Shown here piece by piece: positions 51,189 through 60,472 of a stretch of DNA of 64,000 bases. Position 1 is the stretch's first letter. Every line of letters begins with the position of its first letter. The notes beneath the pieces were generated by a model that was not told the origin of the DNA, made no database searches, and was given only the letters and a program-made list of their open reading frames with translations. Origin of the DNA: Kaiparowitsia implicata GSE-PSE-MK54-09C (GTDB lineage: Bacteria > Cyanobacteriota > Cyanobacteriia > Elainellales > Elainellaceae); assembly GCA_019359435.1 (NCBI GenBank), contig JAHHHI010000062.1, positions 121,984 to 185,983 on the forward strand. Direction: 5' to 3'. The position numbers and the translations under genes are program-made.

Positions 51189-54100
51189 ATGACGACCCCT
51201 CCCAACCCCAATCGAAACTCTCCTCGATCTAAGGCTGAAGACTCCCGTCGCGTCTGGCGGCAGGTCGGTCTAGGTGTGGGCACAGTCGTGCTGGTGGGCG
51301 GTGTAACCGGGGCCTTGTGGGTGCGCAACTTTGTCCGGTTCGAGCTGGTGCCCTTGATCGCGACGCAGCTGAGCAACACCCTCAATCGCCCAGTAGAACT
51401 GGGGCCAATCGAAGCGATTTCGTTCACGGGTGTCACCCTGGGGCAATCGGCGCTGCCTGCAACAGCGAGCGATCGCGACCGAGCCACCATCGACACAGTT
51501 AGGGTGAACTTTAATCCTCTAGAGGTGTTGACGACGCGCCAGCTTGATCTAGATGTCACCCTAGATGATGCCGATATTTATGTAGCGCAGGTGCCTGACG
51601 GGCGCTGGATCACAACCCAACTGCAACCCCAAGATGGGCCTGACGGGCCTATTTCCATTAATTTAGAGCGGGTGCGGCTGCGCGATGCTCGCCTGACCCT
51701 AGCGCCGTCGCTGGCTCTCATGCAGGACTCAGACAAACCAGGCGCGGCTGAGAATCCAGGGGTGGCTTCACCCGTTACCTTTGACGATGTGCAAGCCAGC
51801 GTGCGGCTGCGCGAAGACGGTGATTTGGTGAAGTATGACGTAGACGCGACCTCAGTGCGCGGCGGGCGGGTGCGAGTCGGTGGCGAAACTCAACTTGATC
51901 CCCAGCGCACTCGGGTGTTGATTCAGACGGATGCGATAGCGGCCAATGAGGTGAGTGCGCTGCTGGCAGTGCCCGTCACGCTGGACGAGGGCACTCTGTT
52001 TAGCAATCTCACGCTGACAATTAACGGCGACACGCTGGAATCGCTGGATGGCACGGTGCGGTTTCAGGGTTTAGCCGGGTTGGTGCAGAACGTCCCCCAG
52101 CCCTTTAGTCGGGCCAATGGACGGCTGCGGTTTCGCGAACGCCTGATCACGCTTGACAATGTGCGCGCGACCTATGGCACAGTGCCAGCCGTGGCAAACG
52201 GGACGGTGCATCTCGACAACGGGTATGACTTAGGGATACGGGTCCGGGATGTGCTGACGGAGAATATCTGGCAGACTGCCCAGGTAGACTTGCCCTTTCC
52301 TATTGAGGGTGCGCTGAATGGCAATGCTACGCTGACCGGGCCGTTAGAGCGGCCTCGAATTCGCGGCACGATAGACAATAGCCGTCCTCTGCAGGTCGAT
52401 CAGGTCGCCGTAGATCGAATTCAAACGCGGTTTGACCTATTTGGCGATCGCCTTTTTATTGAGGATCTAGCGATCGCCCCCAGCACTGGGGGCAGCATTA
52501 CCGGACAGGGCGACTTGCTCCTGGGCGAGACTGGCGAACTCTCGGCCACAGTGGCCCTGCGGGATGTAGGCGCCGACGCCATTGCTCAAGGCTATGGATT
52601 GAATTTGGGCGACGTGCGAATCGGAACGGTGTCTGCTGACATTCGCGCCAGCGGCCCCGTCAATCAGCTTGAAACCGAAACCCAATGGCGCACGGCTCAG
52701 GGCACTTATCCCGGCAGTGGCGAGATCAGCACGGTGGGGAATCGGGTTCAGTTCCGCGATGCAGAATTTGCGGTGAACGGCGGGCAGCTCACCGTAGATG
52801 GCAGCGTAGAAGAAGGGCAGTGGCAGGCGATCGCCCAGGCCAGCGGCATTGATCTCGCTCCTTTTTTGCCCAATATTACAGGGCAGATCATCACTGGCCG
52901 CGCCAATCTAACCGGCAACCTGCAAACCCCAGGGTTAACCACGATTCAGGGGGTGAGCGACGCCACTCTCCAAATCGCAGGGGGCGCCGTCACTGTGCAG
53001 GCCAACGCCGAGCGAGGGCTGTGGCAGGCCGATATCGTTGCCAACGATGTGCTGCTGCGCCAGTTTTCGCCCGATCTGCAGGGCTTGTTTGATGGCGATC
53101 TGAGTTTCAACGGCAGCTTGGCTAACCTAAGCCCCCGCGCCATTCGCGGCGCGGGCGAGGTGGCATTTTCTCGAGGGCTGCCGCTGCTCGAGCGCCCGCT
53201 GACGGCATCGGTGCAGTGGCTGGGCGATCGCCTGCAGATTGATCAAGCTACTGGCCCGGGGGTCTCTGCCAGCGGCTTTGTGCTGGCTCAGCTCGATGGC
53301 CCCCGCGCCCCGCGCTTCCCTGGCTTTAACCTGGATGTGGATGTACAGGATGTGGAGCTAGCAAGCCTGCCCGTCGATCTCCCGCCAAACCTGCAGGTGG
53401 TGGGGTTGGCGGGCTTTCGGGGCAATGTGAGCGGCACACCCTCAGTGCCCAACGCCGCAGGCACCTTGCAGTTAACCAACCTGATTGTGAATCGGCAGCG
53501 GTTTGAACCCCTGTCTGGCCCTATCCAATACACAGGCAATCAAGGGTTAGATGTGGATGTGCGGGGGCAGCGCGATCGCATTGCCACGCGGCTCAATGCC
53601 CAAAACCGCCCTGAATTCTTTTTTGTGCAGCAGGGAGATGCTGTAGCCCAAGGGAGCACCGAGGGCGATCGCCTCACAGCACAGCTCACCAACTTCCCCA
53701 TTGCAGCCCTCAACCTAATTCCGCCACCTGAGGTAGGGCTCGGTAACATCACCGGGCAAGCCACGGGTAACCTAGATATCAATTTGGCGACCCTCGATGC
53801 GGCAGGCAATCTCACCATTGCCCGACCAGGCGTCGGGCATATTGTGGCCTCTGGGTTGCGAACTCAGTTTCGCTATAGCGGCGATGAACTCAGCCTCACC
53901 AACACCGAACTGCGGTTCGACAACAGCCGCTATCTGATTGCAGCCGCCATCACAAACCTAGACACCAACCCCACCTATCAGGGACAAATTGTTGCTGACC
54001 AAGGCGAAGTCAACGATGTGCTGACAGCGCTGCAGTGGTTCCGAATCGACGACGTGGGTCGGGGATTGGAAGGACTACCCTTCGTCTTGGCAAGTACAGT

Positions 54101-56174
54101 AGATCCGCAGCCCGTGGGCGATCCCAATGCGCCACTCATCGATCAGCTGCGGCGCTATGCCGAAATTACGGCACTCCTCCAGCTCCAAGAAGAGGCCCAA
54201 GAGCAGCAAATCGCCCTTCCTGAACTGGGGGATTTGCGCGGTCGGTTTACGGGGCAGCTTAATTTTTCAGGCTCTCAGCAGGCGGGTGTGGCGGCAGACT
54301 TTAGCCTGCGTGGGCAAGACTGGACTTGGGCAGAGTACCAAGTCGATCAGGTGATTGCCGATGGCTCCCTCACGGATGGAGTCGTGGAACTGCTGCCCCT
54401 GCAGTTGCGAACAGATGAGTCATTTCTGACCTTTTCAGGCCGCGTCGGGGGCGATCAGCAGTCGGGGCAGCTCGAGGCTGCAAACGTTCCCGTAGAGGCC
54501 ATTCGGGATTTTTTCCGGCTTCCGGTGGATGCGACAGGCTCGTTGAACGCAAACGCAGTGCTAGAGGGCAGCGTCGAAAATCCTCAAGCGCTGGGTGAGT
54601 TGACGATTGTCAACGCTCGTTTGAATCAAACTCCGATTCGCGACGTGAGCACCCGCTTTAATTATGACGATGCTCGGCTGCGGTTTTTGGGACAAATGCA
54701 GCTCGCGGAGGAAGATCCGCTGCGCGTGAGTGGCAGCATTCCTTACAGTTTCCCGTTTATGGCGGTGGAGCCTGAGAGTGACGCCATTGTGCTCAACGCC
54801 CGTATTCGAGATGACGCCCTGGCCCTTTTGAATTTATTCAATGACCAGGTCGCCTGGTTGGGCGGCAATGGCGAAATTGATGTAGCGGTCACGGGTACGC
54901 TAGCGCAGCCCATTGTGGTGGGCAGTGCCAACTTTGAGGGTGCCAGCATTGCGGCGGTGTCACTGCCGGAACCGTTGACAGATGTTTCAGGCACGGTGCA
55001 GTTTAACCGCAGTCTGGTGGATGTGGAACGGCTGGAAGGGCGATTTCGCCAAGGGCAGGTGGTTGCCAGTGGCGTGTTGCCGATTTCTAACCCCGATGAG
55101 TTTGTGCAGATTGGGAATGGGCCAGAAAATCCCTTGACGGTGGATCTAAACCAGCTCGTGCTGAATTTTAAGGGTCTGTATCAAGGCCAAGTGGATGGCG
55201 ATTTGCTGATTACGGGTACGGCGCTGGCTCCCGTTGTAAGTGGTGACATGATGTTGAGCCGGGGCCGGGTAGAGTTGCCCAGTGGGGCGCAGCCGGTGAA
55301 TCCTGAGCCGCCTGAGATTAACCCCGAAGCGATTACCAGCCCGCCTCGGTTTGAGAACCTGCGGATTACCTTGGGCGATCGCCTGCGAATTACCCTCGAC
55401 CCCATTCTTAACTTTGTCGCCCAAGGCGATCTGCTGATTGGTGGCACCCTCAACGACCTGCGCCCCAGCGGCGAAATTCGACTCACCGCGGGGCAGGTTA
55501 ACCTGTTTACGTCTCAATTCAGTCTGGTGCGCGGGGCGCAAAACAGCGCCGAATTTAGCCCTAATCGGGGCCTCGATCCGTTCCTCAATGTGGAACTGCA
55601 AACTATCGCTCAAGAGGTGAGCCGCATCCCCGGTAGCAGCGCCTCTGCGTTTGCGGCTGCCGAGATTGCCGAAACCCCAATTACCGACATTGGACAGGTG
55701 GGCACAGTGCGGGTGCGGGCATCGGTGATGGGGCCTGCCAGCCGCATTTTTGACAATTTGGAGCTGACCAGCAGCCCCAGTCGCAGCGAAAACGAAATTG
55801 TGGTGCTGTTGGGCGGGGGATTTGTGGATACGCTGGGGCAGGGTAGCGGCACGCTGGCGATCGCCAACTTAGCTGGCTCTGCTGTGCTAACCCGCGTGCA
55901 GAACTTTGTGAGCAATGCAGTGGGACTCACCGATTTCCGCTTGTTTCCAACGGTTGTGGCTGAGGGGGGTGCTAATTCGAGTTTGGAGCTAGCATCAGAA
56001 CTGGGTGTCGATATCACCAACACGATCTCGGCCTCAACCCTGGTGGTGTTGACCGCTGACGTGCCCGCTCAGTTCAACCTGCGCTACCGCATCAACGATG
56101 AGTTTTTACTGCGGGGCTTTTATGACACCGCAGGCGGCACCGGGGGCGTGCTGCAGTTTGAGCGGCGGTTTTAG
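51189..56174 (+). CDS. TamB-like translocation/assembly protein (DUF490 family)
   Basis: At 1661 residues this is the longest gene of the window. It has one N-terminal membrane anchor (about 20-40, VGLGVGTVVLVGGVTGALWV), then a very long beta-rich repetitive region (recurring DNG, GNL and LTNF-type strands), and ends in a conserved TamB domain: PFLNVELQTIAQEV, then ENEIVVLLGGGF, and the tail QFNLRYRINDEFLLRGFYDT before FERRF. Family members form periplasm-spanning grooves that carry phospholipids to the outer membrane and interact with Omp85 proteins; the plastid homologue is TIC236. No Omp85 gene is adjacent. It is convergent with the PUCC gene, 32 bp away. Confidence 0.92.
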   Translation: MTTPPNPNRNSPRSKAEDSRRVWRQVGLGVGTVVLVGGVTGALWVRNFVRFELVPLIATQLSNTLNRPVELGPIEAISFTGVTLGQSALPATASDRDRATIDTVRVNFNPLEVLTTRQLDLDVTLDDADIYVAQVPDGRWITTQLQPQDGPDGPISINLERVRLRDARLTLAPSLALMQDSDKPGAAENPGVASPVTFDDVQASVRLREDGDLVKYDVDATSVRGGRVRVGGETQLDPQRTRVLIQTDAIAANEVSALLAVPVTLDEGTLFSNLTLTINGDTLESLDGTVRFQGLAGLVQNVPQPFSRANGRLRFRERLITLDNVRATYGTVPAVANGTVHLDNGYDLGIRVRDVLTENIWQTAQVDLPFPIEGALNGNATLTGPLERPRIRGTIDNSRPLQVDQVAVDRIQTRFDLFGDRLFIEDLAIAPSTGGSITGQGDLLLGETGELSATVALRDVGADAIAQGYGLNLGDVRIGTVSADIRASGPVNQLETETQWRTAQGTYPGSGEISTVGNRVQFRDAEFAVNGGQLTVDGSVEEGQWQAIAQASGIDLAPFLPNITGQIITGRANLTGNLQTPGLTTIQGVSDATLQIAGGAVTVQANAERGLWQADIVANDVLLRQFSPDLQGLFDGDLSFNGSLANLSPRAIRGAGEVAFSRGLPLLERPLTASVQWLGDRLQIDQATGPGVSASGFVLAQLDGPRAPRFPGFNLDVDVQDVELASLPVDLPPNLQVVGLAGFRGNVSGTPSVPNAAGTLQLTNLIVNRQRFEPLSGPIQYTGNQGLDVDVRGQRDRIATRLNAQNRPEFFFVQQGDAVAQGSTEGDRLTAQLTNFPIAALNLIPPPEVGLGNITGQATGNLDINLATLDAAGNLTIARPGVGHIVASGLRTQFRYSGDELSLTNTELRFDNSRYLIAAAITNLDTNPTYQGQIVADQGEVNDVLTALQWFRIDDVGRGLEGLPFVLASTVDPQPVGDPNAPLIDQLRRYAEITALLQLQEEAQEQQIALPELGDLRGRFTGQLNFSGSQQAGVAADFSLRGQDWTWAEYQVDQVIADGSLTDGVVELLPLQLRTDESFLTFSGRVGGDQQSGQLEAANVPVEAIRDFFRLPVDATGSLNANAVLEGSVENPQALGELTIVNARLNQTPIRDVSTRFNYDDARLRFLGQMQLAEEDPLRVSGSIPYSFPFMAVEPESDAIVLNARIRDDALALLNLFNDQVAWLGGNGEIDVAVTGTLAQPIVVGSANFEGASIAAVSLPEPLTDVSGTVQFNRSLVDVERLEGRFRQGQVVASGVLPISNPDEFVQIGNGPENPLTVDLNQLVLNFKGLYQGQVDGDLLITGTALAPVVSGDMMLSRGRVELPSGAQPVNPEPPEINPEAITSPPRFENLRITLGDRLRITLDPILNFVAQGDLLIGGTLNDLRPSGEIRLTAGQVNLFTSQFSLVRGAQNSAEFSPNRGLDPFLNVELQTIAQEVSRIPGSSASAFAAAEIAETPITDIGQVGTVRVRASVMGPASRIFDNLELTSSPSRSENEIVVLLGGGFVDTLGQGSGTLAIANLAGSAVLTRVQNFVSNAVGLTDFRLFPTVVAEGGANSSLELASELGVDITNTISASTLVVLTADVPAQFNLRYRINDEFLLRGFYDTAGGTGGVLQFERRF

Positions 56175-56206
56175 TGGATGTCTGCTCTAACTGTCACTCC
56201 CCAGCA

Positions 56207-57649
56207 CTAGTCCAGTTCGTTTTCGAGAATGGCGGCGATCGCCCGTCGTGAGTTATCGCGAAATTCCTGAATATTCACCCGGCCCAAAAACCACACCGCC
56301 AGCAACATCCCTAGGGCTTGCAACACAAACACCACGCTATAGGCCAGCGTCACATTTGCCGGAAATAGCAGCCGACCCAGGCTGAGCACACCGCCCCCCA
56401 TCACCACGGCGATCGCCCGGGCTAGCGCCTGCGATAGCCCCCACGCTCCAATAAACGTTCCTGCGGTTTCTGCCGCTGTCAAATCTAGCATCATGCTGAT
56501 TGCCCCAGTCGTGGTGACCCCAGAGGCCAGCCCAAACAGGAAAATAGCACTCTTCAGCAACGTAGGGTTGGCGGTGAACCCGGCCAAAATCACCAGCACA
56601 AAGCTGCCCGAGACCAAAAAGCAGCCCAACCGCGCCGTGCGCTGCTTACCCAAGCGAGGCACCACCAAAAACCCAGTCAAACTCAGCCCAATTAGCGTGC
56701 CTGTTCCCCAAAAGGCATTGAGCATAGTCGTTTCGGCATAGCTCATGCCAAACACTTGGCCACCATAGGGTTCTAGCACTGGCTCCTGCATAAACAGGCT
56801 AATCGTCATCACCAGCAAAAAGCTGAAAAATAGACCCGTTTGACGGCTAGCCGTCAGCACTCGCAGCGCCCGCCCTAGGGTGATTTGATCCTCTCGCTCC
56901 GATATATTAGAGCGCACGGCAAACCGAGAAAACTGGCGCTCAATGCCTACAGTCCCAATCAGCGCCAGCAGCACAACCGCAATCGGCACGACCGTAAACA
57001 AGCGATTGATTTGGGGCCGCAGCATCTCCATTGAGGCGTTGGCATCGAGCTGACGCAGCAACCCGCCGCTGACGATCGCCCCAATCACAATGCCCACCAT
57101 CAGCATGGACCACACCGTGCCCACCAGCTTCGATCGATCGTCTTCGTCTGACACATCCACCAGCAGCGCCGCAAACGGAGTAGAGCTGGAACTCAACGCC
57201 ACACCATACATGGCAAACAGCAGCCCCAGCAGCCCCGTCCAGCCAGTCACCGGCAGCGTCCAGCGCCATTCCCCAATCGCCTCCAAACTACCGCCTAGCC
57301 CCCACGTCGCTTGCACCGCCAAAAATGACACCAGCGTAAACAGCACAGCCCCAATCCACACATAGCCTGTGCGGTGCAGCCCAAACAGCGTTTTGGTGTC
57401 TGACAACTGCCCAAACCACACTCGCGCTGGGGCCACAAACTGGTGCATGGCGATCGCCCCAGCCGCGACAATTGCAGGCACCGCCAATCCATCAATGAGC
57501 ACACGGTTCAACACGCCTAGAGTTAGGATCGACATGATCCCCAAAGACATTTGAAACAGCCCCAACCGCAGCATGGTCAGCAGTTGAAGGCTGGGCATTT
57601 TGTCTGCCCGAGATGCGGTCGTCAGATCTGGAATATCGCGGGTCGCCAT
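56207..57649 (-). CDS. PUCC/LhaA-type chlorophyll-related MFS transporter (BCD family)
   Basis: The 480-residue protein has about 12 hydrophobic helices and the PUCC family signature: MLRLGLFQMSLGIMSILTLG at the N-terminus, LNRVLIDGLAVPA, and ARVWFGQLSDTKTLFGLHRT. These transporters (PucC, LhaA, BCH2) assist assembly or pigment supply of bacteriochlorophyll/chlorophyll antenna proteins. In cyanobacteria the exact cargo is unclear. The last 25 residues are a basic/acidic cytosolic tail. It is convergent with the TamB-like gene and divergent from yccF. Confidence 0.9.
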   Translation of the reverse strand: MATRDIPDLTTASRADKMPSLQLLTMLRLGLFQMSLGIMSILTLGVLNRVLIDGLAVPAIVAAGAIAMHQFVAPARVWFGQLSDTKTLFGLHRTGYVWIGAVLFTLVSFLAVQATWGLGGSLEAIGEWRWTLPVTGWTGLLGLLFAMYGVALSSSSTPFAALLVDVSDEDDRSKLVGTVWSMLMVGIVIGAIVSGGLLRQLDANASMEMLRPQINRLFTVVPIAVVLLALIGTVGIERQFSRFAVRSNISEREDQITLGRALRVLTASRQTGLFFSFLLVMTISLFMQEPVLEPYGGQVFGMSYAETTMLNAFWGTGTLIGLSLTGFLVVPRLGKQRTARLGCFLVSGSFVLVILAGFTANPTLLKSAIFLFGLASGVTTTGAISMMLDLTAAETAGTFIGAWGLSQALARAIAVVMGGGVLSLGRLLFPANVTLAYSVVFVLQALGMLLAVWFLGRVNIQEFRDNSRRAIAAILENELD

Positions 57650-57909
57650 AGTGCTACTAGAAAGGCCTACAGTTCAGCATATCGACTATCTCTATACTTT
57701 AGGACGACTTTAGGGTGCAGGTTAAGTCGCATCTAAGCCGGACACCTTGCAGGCAAGGATGGACCAGCCCGTCTAGACAGACGTGGGGACATTCCTTAAC
57801 AGCGCTCGGTTGAACTGAAGTGCTGAGCCTAGACCCAGATATAGAGGTCAGCAACGCCCTCCCGCGAGATAATGATGACTCTAATATGTCAGGAATTTCA
57901 GGAACGATT

Positions 57910-58281
57910 ATGAACTTACTGGGCAACATTATTTGGCTGATCTTTGGTGGTTTTATCACCGGAGTCGGGCACATTGTAGGCGGACTGGGCCTGTGCCTCA
58001 CCATTGTGGGCATCCCCTTTGGCATCCAGGCCATCAAACTAGGGTTTTCAATGTTCACCCCCTTTGGCAAACGGGTAGTGGTGAAACCCGGCGCTGACGA
58101 CAACACCCTCACGGTGGTTTTCAACGTGATTTGGATTGTGCTGTTTGGGTGGGAAATTGCGATCGCCCATCTGATCCACGCTGCGATTTTAGCAATCACC
58201 ATCGTCGGCATTCCCTTTGCGCAACAGCATATGAAGCTGCTGGTAATGAGCCTGCTGCCCTTTGGGCGCGACTTGCGCTAG
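57910..58281 (+). CDS. yccF: YccF-family inner membrane protein
   Basis: I prefer ATG 57910 (MNLLGNIIWLIFGGF), which follows AGGA at 57900-57903 by 6 nt, over ATG 57886 or the open frame back to 57820; the product has 123 residues. Two copies of a hydrophobic YccF unit are visible (LTIVGIPFGIQAIKLGFSM and ITIVGIPFAQQHMKLLVMS), with a middle amphipathic helix (FNVIWIVLFGWEIAIAHLI). The function of the family is unknown. A MITE-like element begins within the stop codon region (58278). Confidence 0.85.
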   Translation: MNLLGNIIWLIFGGFITGVGHIVGGLGLCLTIVGIPFGIQAIKLGFSMFTPFGKRVVVKPGADDNTLTVVFNVIWIVLFGWEIAIAHLIHAAILAITIVGIPFAQQHMKLLVMSLLPFGRDLR

Positions 58282-58406
58282 GGGCTGTCATCAATTAGCC
58301 GTTGGTGGCTCAAAAATCAATAGTCACAGCCCCTAGCCTGTTTTTGAGTCGGGCATGGCAATCCCATGGCACAAGGCTTTTAGTCGGAATTGATGACATG
58401 CCCTAA
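58278..58406 (+). mobile_element. MITE-like element, family A, copy 3
   Basis: 129 bp beginning CTAGGGGCTGTCATCAATTA, with an internal inverted copy CACAGCCCCTAG ending near 58339, then TTTTTGAGTCGGGCATGGCA and the terminal TGATGACATGCCCTAA. It is the inverse of 62899-63027. It overlaps the last codon and stop of yccF, so insertion may have reshaped that gene's end. Confidence 0.8.
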
Positions 58407-58873
58407 GCCCCACGTCTCAATTTGATGAATTTAACGTCAGCTCGGCAAACGCCTAAACCGTGCGCGGGCAGTGCAGTTCAGCATTATTTCAGCTTCACGG
58501 CGCGGAGCTGAAACAACGCTATTGAACTCTCGTGAATTTAGAAAAAGGGCGATCGCTCCTGATTCTGAGGCGGTGGTTTTTCTCGCCCATTTTTCCCACA
58601 CAGCCACCTTCTCTCAACCCGCCCTCTAATCCCACCCCAGACGCAATTGGCAAGAAGCAACCGGACTGAGGCGTCATCCTGAGACATCGCACTAAGAAAT
58701 ATCGCGCCACGCTGAACCTTGCTCCAAAAACTATGGACTAAGGCAGACGGCAACCAGCCTAGCGATCGCTACACTAGATAATGAAGATTTGTTGAGGCGC
58801 TCTCCGCTAGCCTTGCAATTCTTTCTATATTTAGAATTTTTAAAGCCGTCCTTTAAGAAAGGCAACCATCGCC
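58407..58873. other. Intergenic, 467 bp
   Basis: Contains a partial family C repeat (58430-58446, TTTAACGTCAGCTCGGC). Short minus-strand frames here lack domains. The right end precedes the aldo/keto reductase and should hold its promoter. Confidence 0.5.
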
Positions 58874-59830
58874 ATGCATTCTGTCACACCCCAATCTCTT
58901 ACCCTTGGCCCCACCCAAACCACGGTTCCTGCGTTGGGGATCGGAACTTGGGCGTGGGGCGACAGTCTGTATTGGGGCTATGGCAAAGACTATGATGCCG
59001 ACACCTTGCGGGCTGCATTTCGAGCAGCCGTACAGGCCGGGGTTCCGTTTTTTGACACGGCAGAGGTCTATGGCTTGGGCGAGTCAGAACGGCTGCTGGG
59101 GCAATTTATGAAAGAGCAGGAGGGGGCGATCGCCATTGCCACCAAATACTTTCCACTGCCTTGGCGATTTGGCAAAAGCGCCGTCTCCGATGCACTAACC
59201 GCCAGCCTGAAGCGACTGCAGGTGCCCTCCGTAGCCCTGTATCAGGTGCATTCCCCATTCGACTTTTTTATGGGACAAGACACCTTAATGGAGGCTCTAG
59301 CCGATGAGGTGAAGCAGGGGCGCATCCAAACCGTGGGGGTTAGCAACTATTCTGCAGAACAAATGCTGCGAGCCCATGAGCTGCTAGCCAAGCGTGGGGT
59401 GCCGTTGGCCGTCAACCAAGTGCAGTATTCATTGCTAGAGCGCAAAATTGAGCAGAATGGCGTGTTGCAAACGGCGCAAAACTTAGGCGTCACTATTCTG
59501 GCCTACAGTCCCCTAGCGCAAGGGTTGCTGACGGGCAAATACACGCCAGACGACTACCAAAAGCCCCAAGGGGCACGCCAACTGAACCCTCGCTTTAGCA
59601 AAGATGGGCTGACGAAGCTCATGCCCCAAGTGCAGCTGCTGACGGACGTGGGCCACGCCCACAGCAAGACGCCCGCCCAAGTAGCGCTGAACTGGCTAAT
59701 CGCCCAAGGCAACGTCATTCCTATTCCCGGTGCTAAATCGTCGAGCCAAGCTGAGCAAAACGCTGGAGCCTTAGGCTGGAGCCTGACCGAGGATGAGGTC
59801 ACTCGCATCAGCCAAGCCTTTGCAGGCTAG
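58874..59830 (+). CDS. Aldo/keto reductase
   Basis: The 318-residue protein folds as an NADPH-dependent TIM barrel. Catalytic residues are in FFDTAEVYGLGESERLLGQF (Asp and Tyr), Lys in IATKYFPLPWRF and His in YQVHSPFDFF. Nucleotide contacts lie at TILAYSPLAQGLLTGKY and IPIPGAKSSSQAEQN. Cyanobacterial homologues are general carbonyl reductases; the physiological substrate is unknown. ATG 58874 follows AAAGG by about 12 nt. Plant relatives include pyridoxal reductase, an alternative function. Confidence 0.92.
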   Translation: MHSVTPQSLTLGPTQTTVPALGIGTWAWGDSLYWGYGKDYDADTLRAAFRAAVQAGVPFFDTAEVYGLGESERLLGQFMKEQEGAIAIATKYFPLPWRFGKSAVSDALTASLKRLQVPSVALYQVHSPFDFFMGQDTLMEALADEVKQGRIQTVGVSNYSAEQMLRAHELLAKRGVPLAVNQVQYSLLERKIEQNGVLQTAQNLGVTILAYSPLAQGLLTGKYTPDDYQKPQGARQLNPRFSKDGLTKLMPQVQLLTDVGHAHSKTPAQVALNWLIAQGNVIPIPGAKSSSQAEQNAGALGWSLTEDEVTRISQAFAG

Positions 59831-59924
59831 CCGTGGACTGAAACTTGGACTGGAATCCTAAAAGCTGTAGTTGAAAGTGCAGTGAGATCTTGTACGGGAA
59901 AACGCCGACTGCGATAATTGCGAC

Positions 59925-60158
59925 ATGACTCAACCCCAATCTCACTCAACCCCCGTGACGTTGCAGGTAAACGGCGACGCACACCAGTGCCTGAGCCAGT
60001 GTTCCTTGCCAGATCTGCTGATCTCGCTGGGGATGAATCCGCGTCTGGTGGCGGTGGAGTACAACGGTGAGATTTTGCACCGTCAGTTTTGGGATGACAC
60101 CGTGATTCAAGAGGGCGATCGCCTAGAAATTGTCACCATTGTGGGCGGCGGGTGTTGA
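59925..60158 (+). CDS. thiS: ThiS, sulfur carrier for thiamine synthesis, with C-terminal Cys
   Basis: The 77-residue ubiquitin-like protein carries the thiocarboxylate used by ThiG to form the thiazole of thiamine. Features are LQVNGDAHQC at the start, LLISLGMNPRLVAVEYNGEI and GDRLEIVTIVGGG at the end. The translated product ends GGGC, one Cys beyond the Gly-Gly that must be C-terminal for adenylation by ThiF. The TGA at 60156-60158 is clear, so either the Cys is removed or this variant works differently. thiG is not adjacent. Confidence 0.9.
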   Translation: MTQPQSHSTPVTLQVNGDAHQCLSQCSLPDLLISLGMNPRLVAVEYNGEILHRQFWDDTVIQEGDRLEIVTIVGGGC

Positions 60159-60472
60159 GTCTTGGCGCTTTATTGCCATCAAACAATTGCAGTTCATTGC
60201 AGACGGATCATGACCGCCCTAGGGGGTACGGAGATCCCGCTAGAATCTACTCTGAGTTGACTCGCAGCCATTAGGGGAACACGGTAAAGTATAAGTAAGG
60301 CGTTTTCATGTAACGTTTCGTTAAGCGTAGTGGGAACTCCTTGCTTTTCCAAATGGCTCTTTATCAATCCTGGTTCAATCCTCCCGTCATTGTTGGCTAG
60401 GAGTTTGATCAGAAGGCCGAGAGCCTTAATCGGAAGAGCGTTCACCTTCTATGCTCATGTGGGCAAGAGACT
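60159..60472. other. Intergenic, 314 bp
   Basis: Upstream of the DUF1517 gene. Carries TTTCATGTAACGTTTCGTTA at 60304-60323, similar to the motif at 44979-45000. No gene recognised. Confidence 0.45.
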
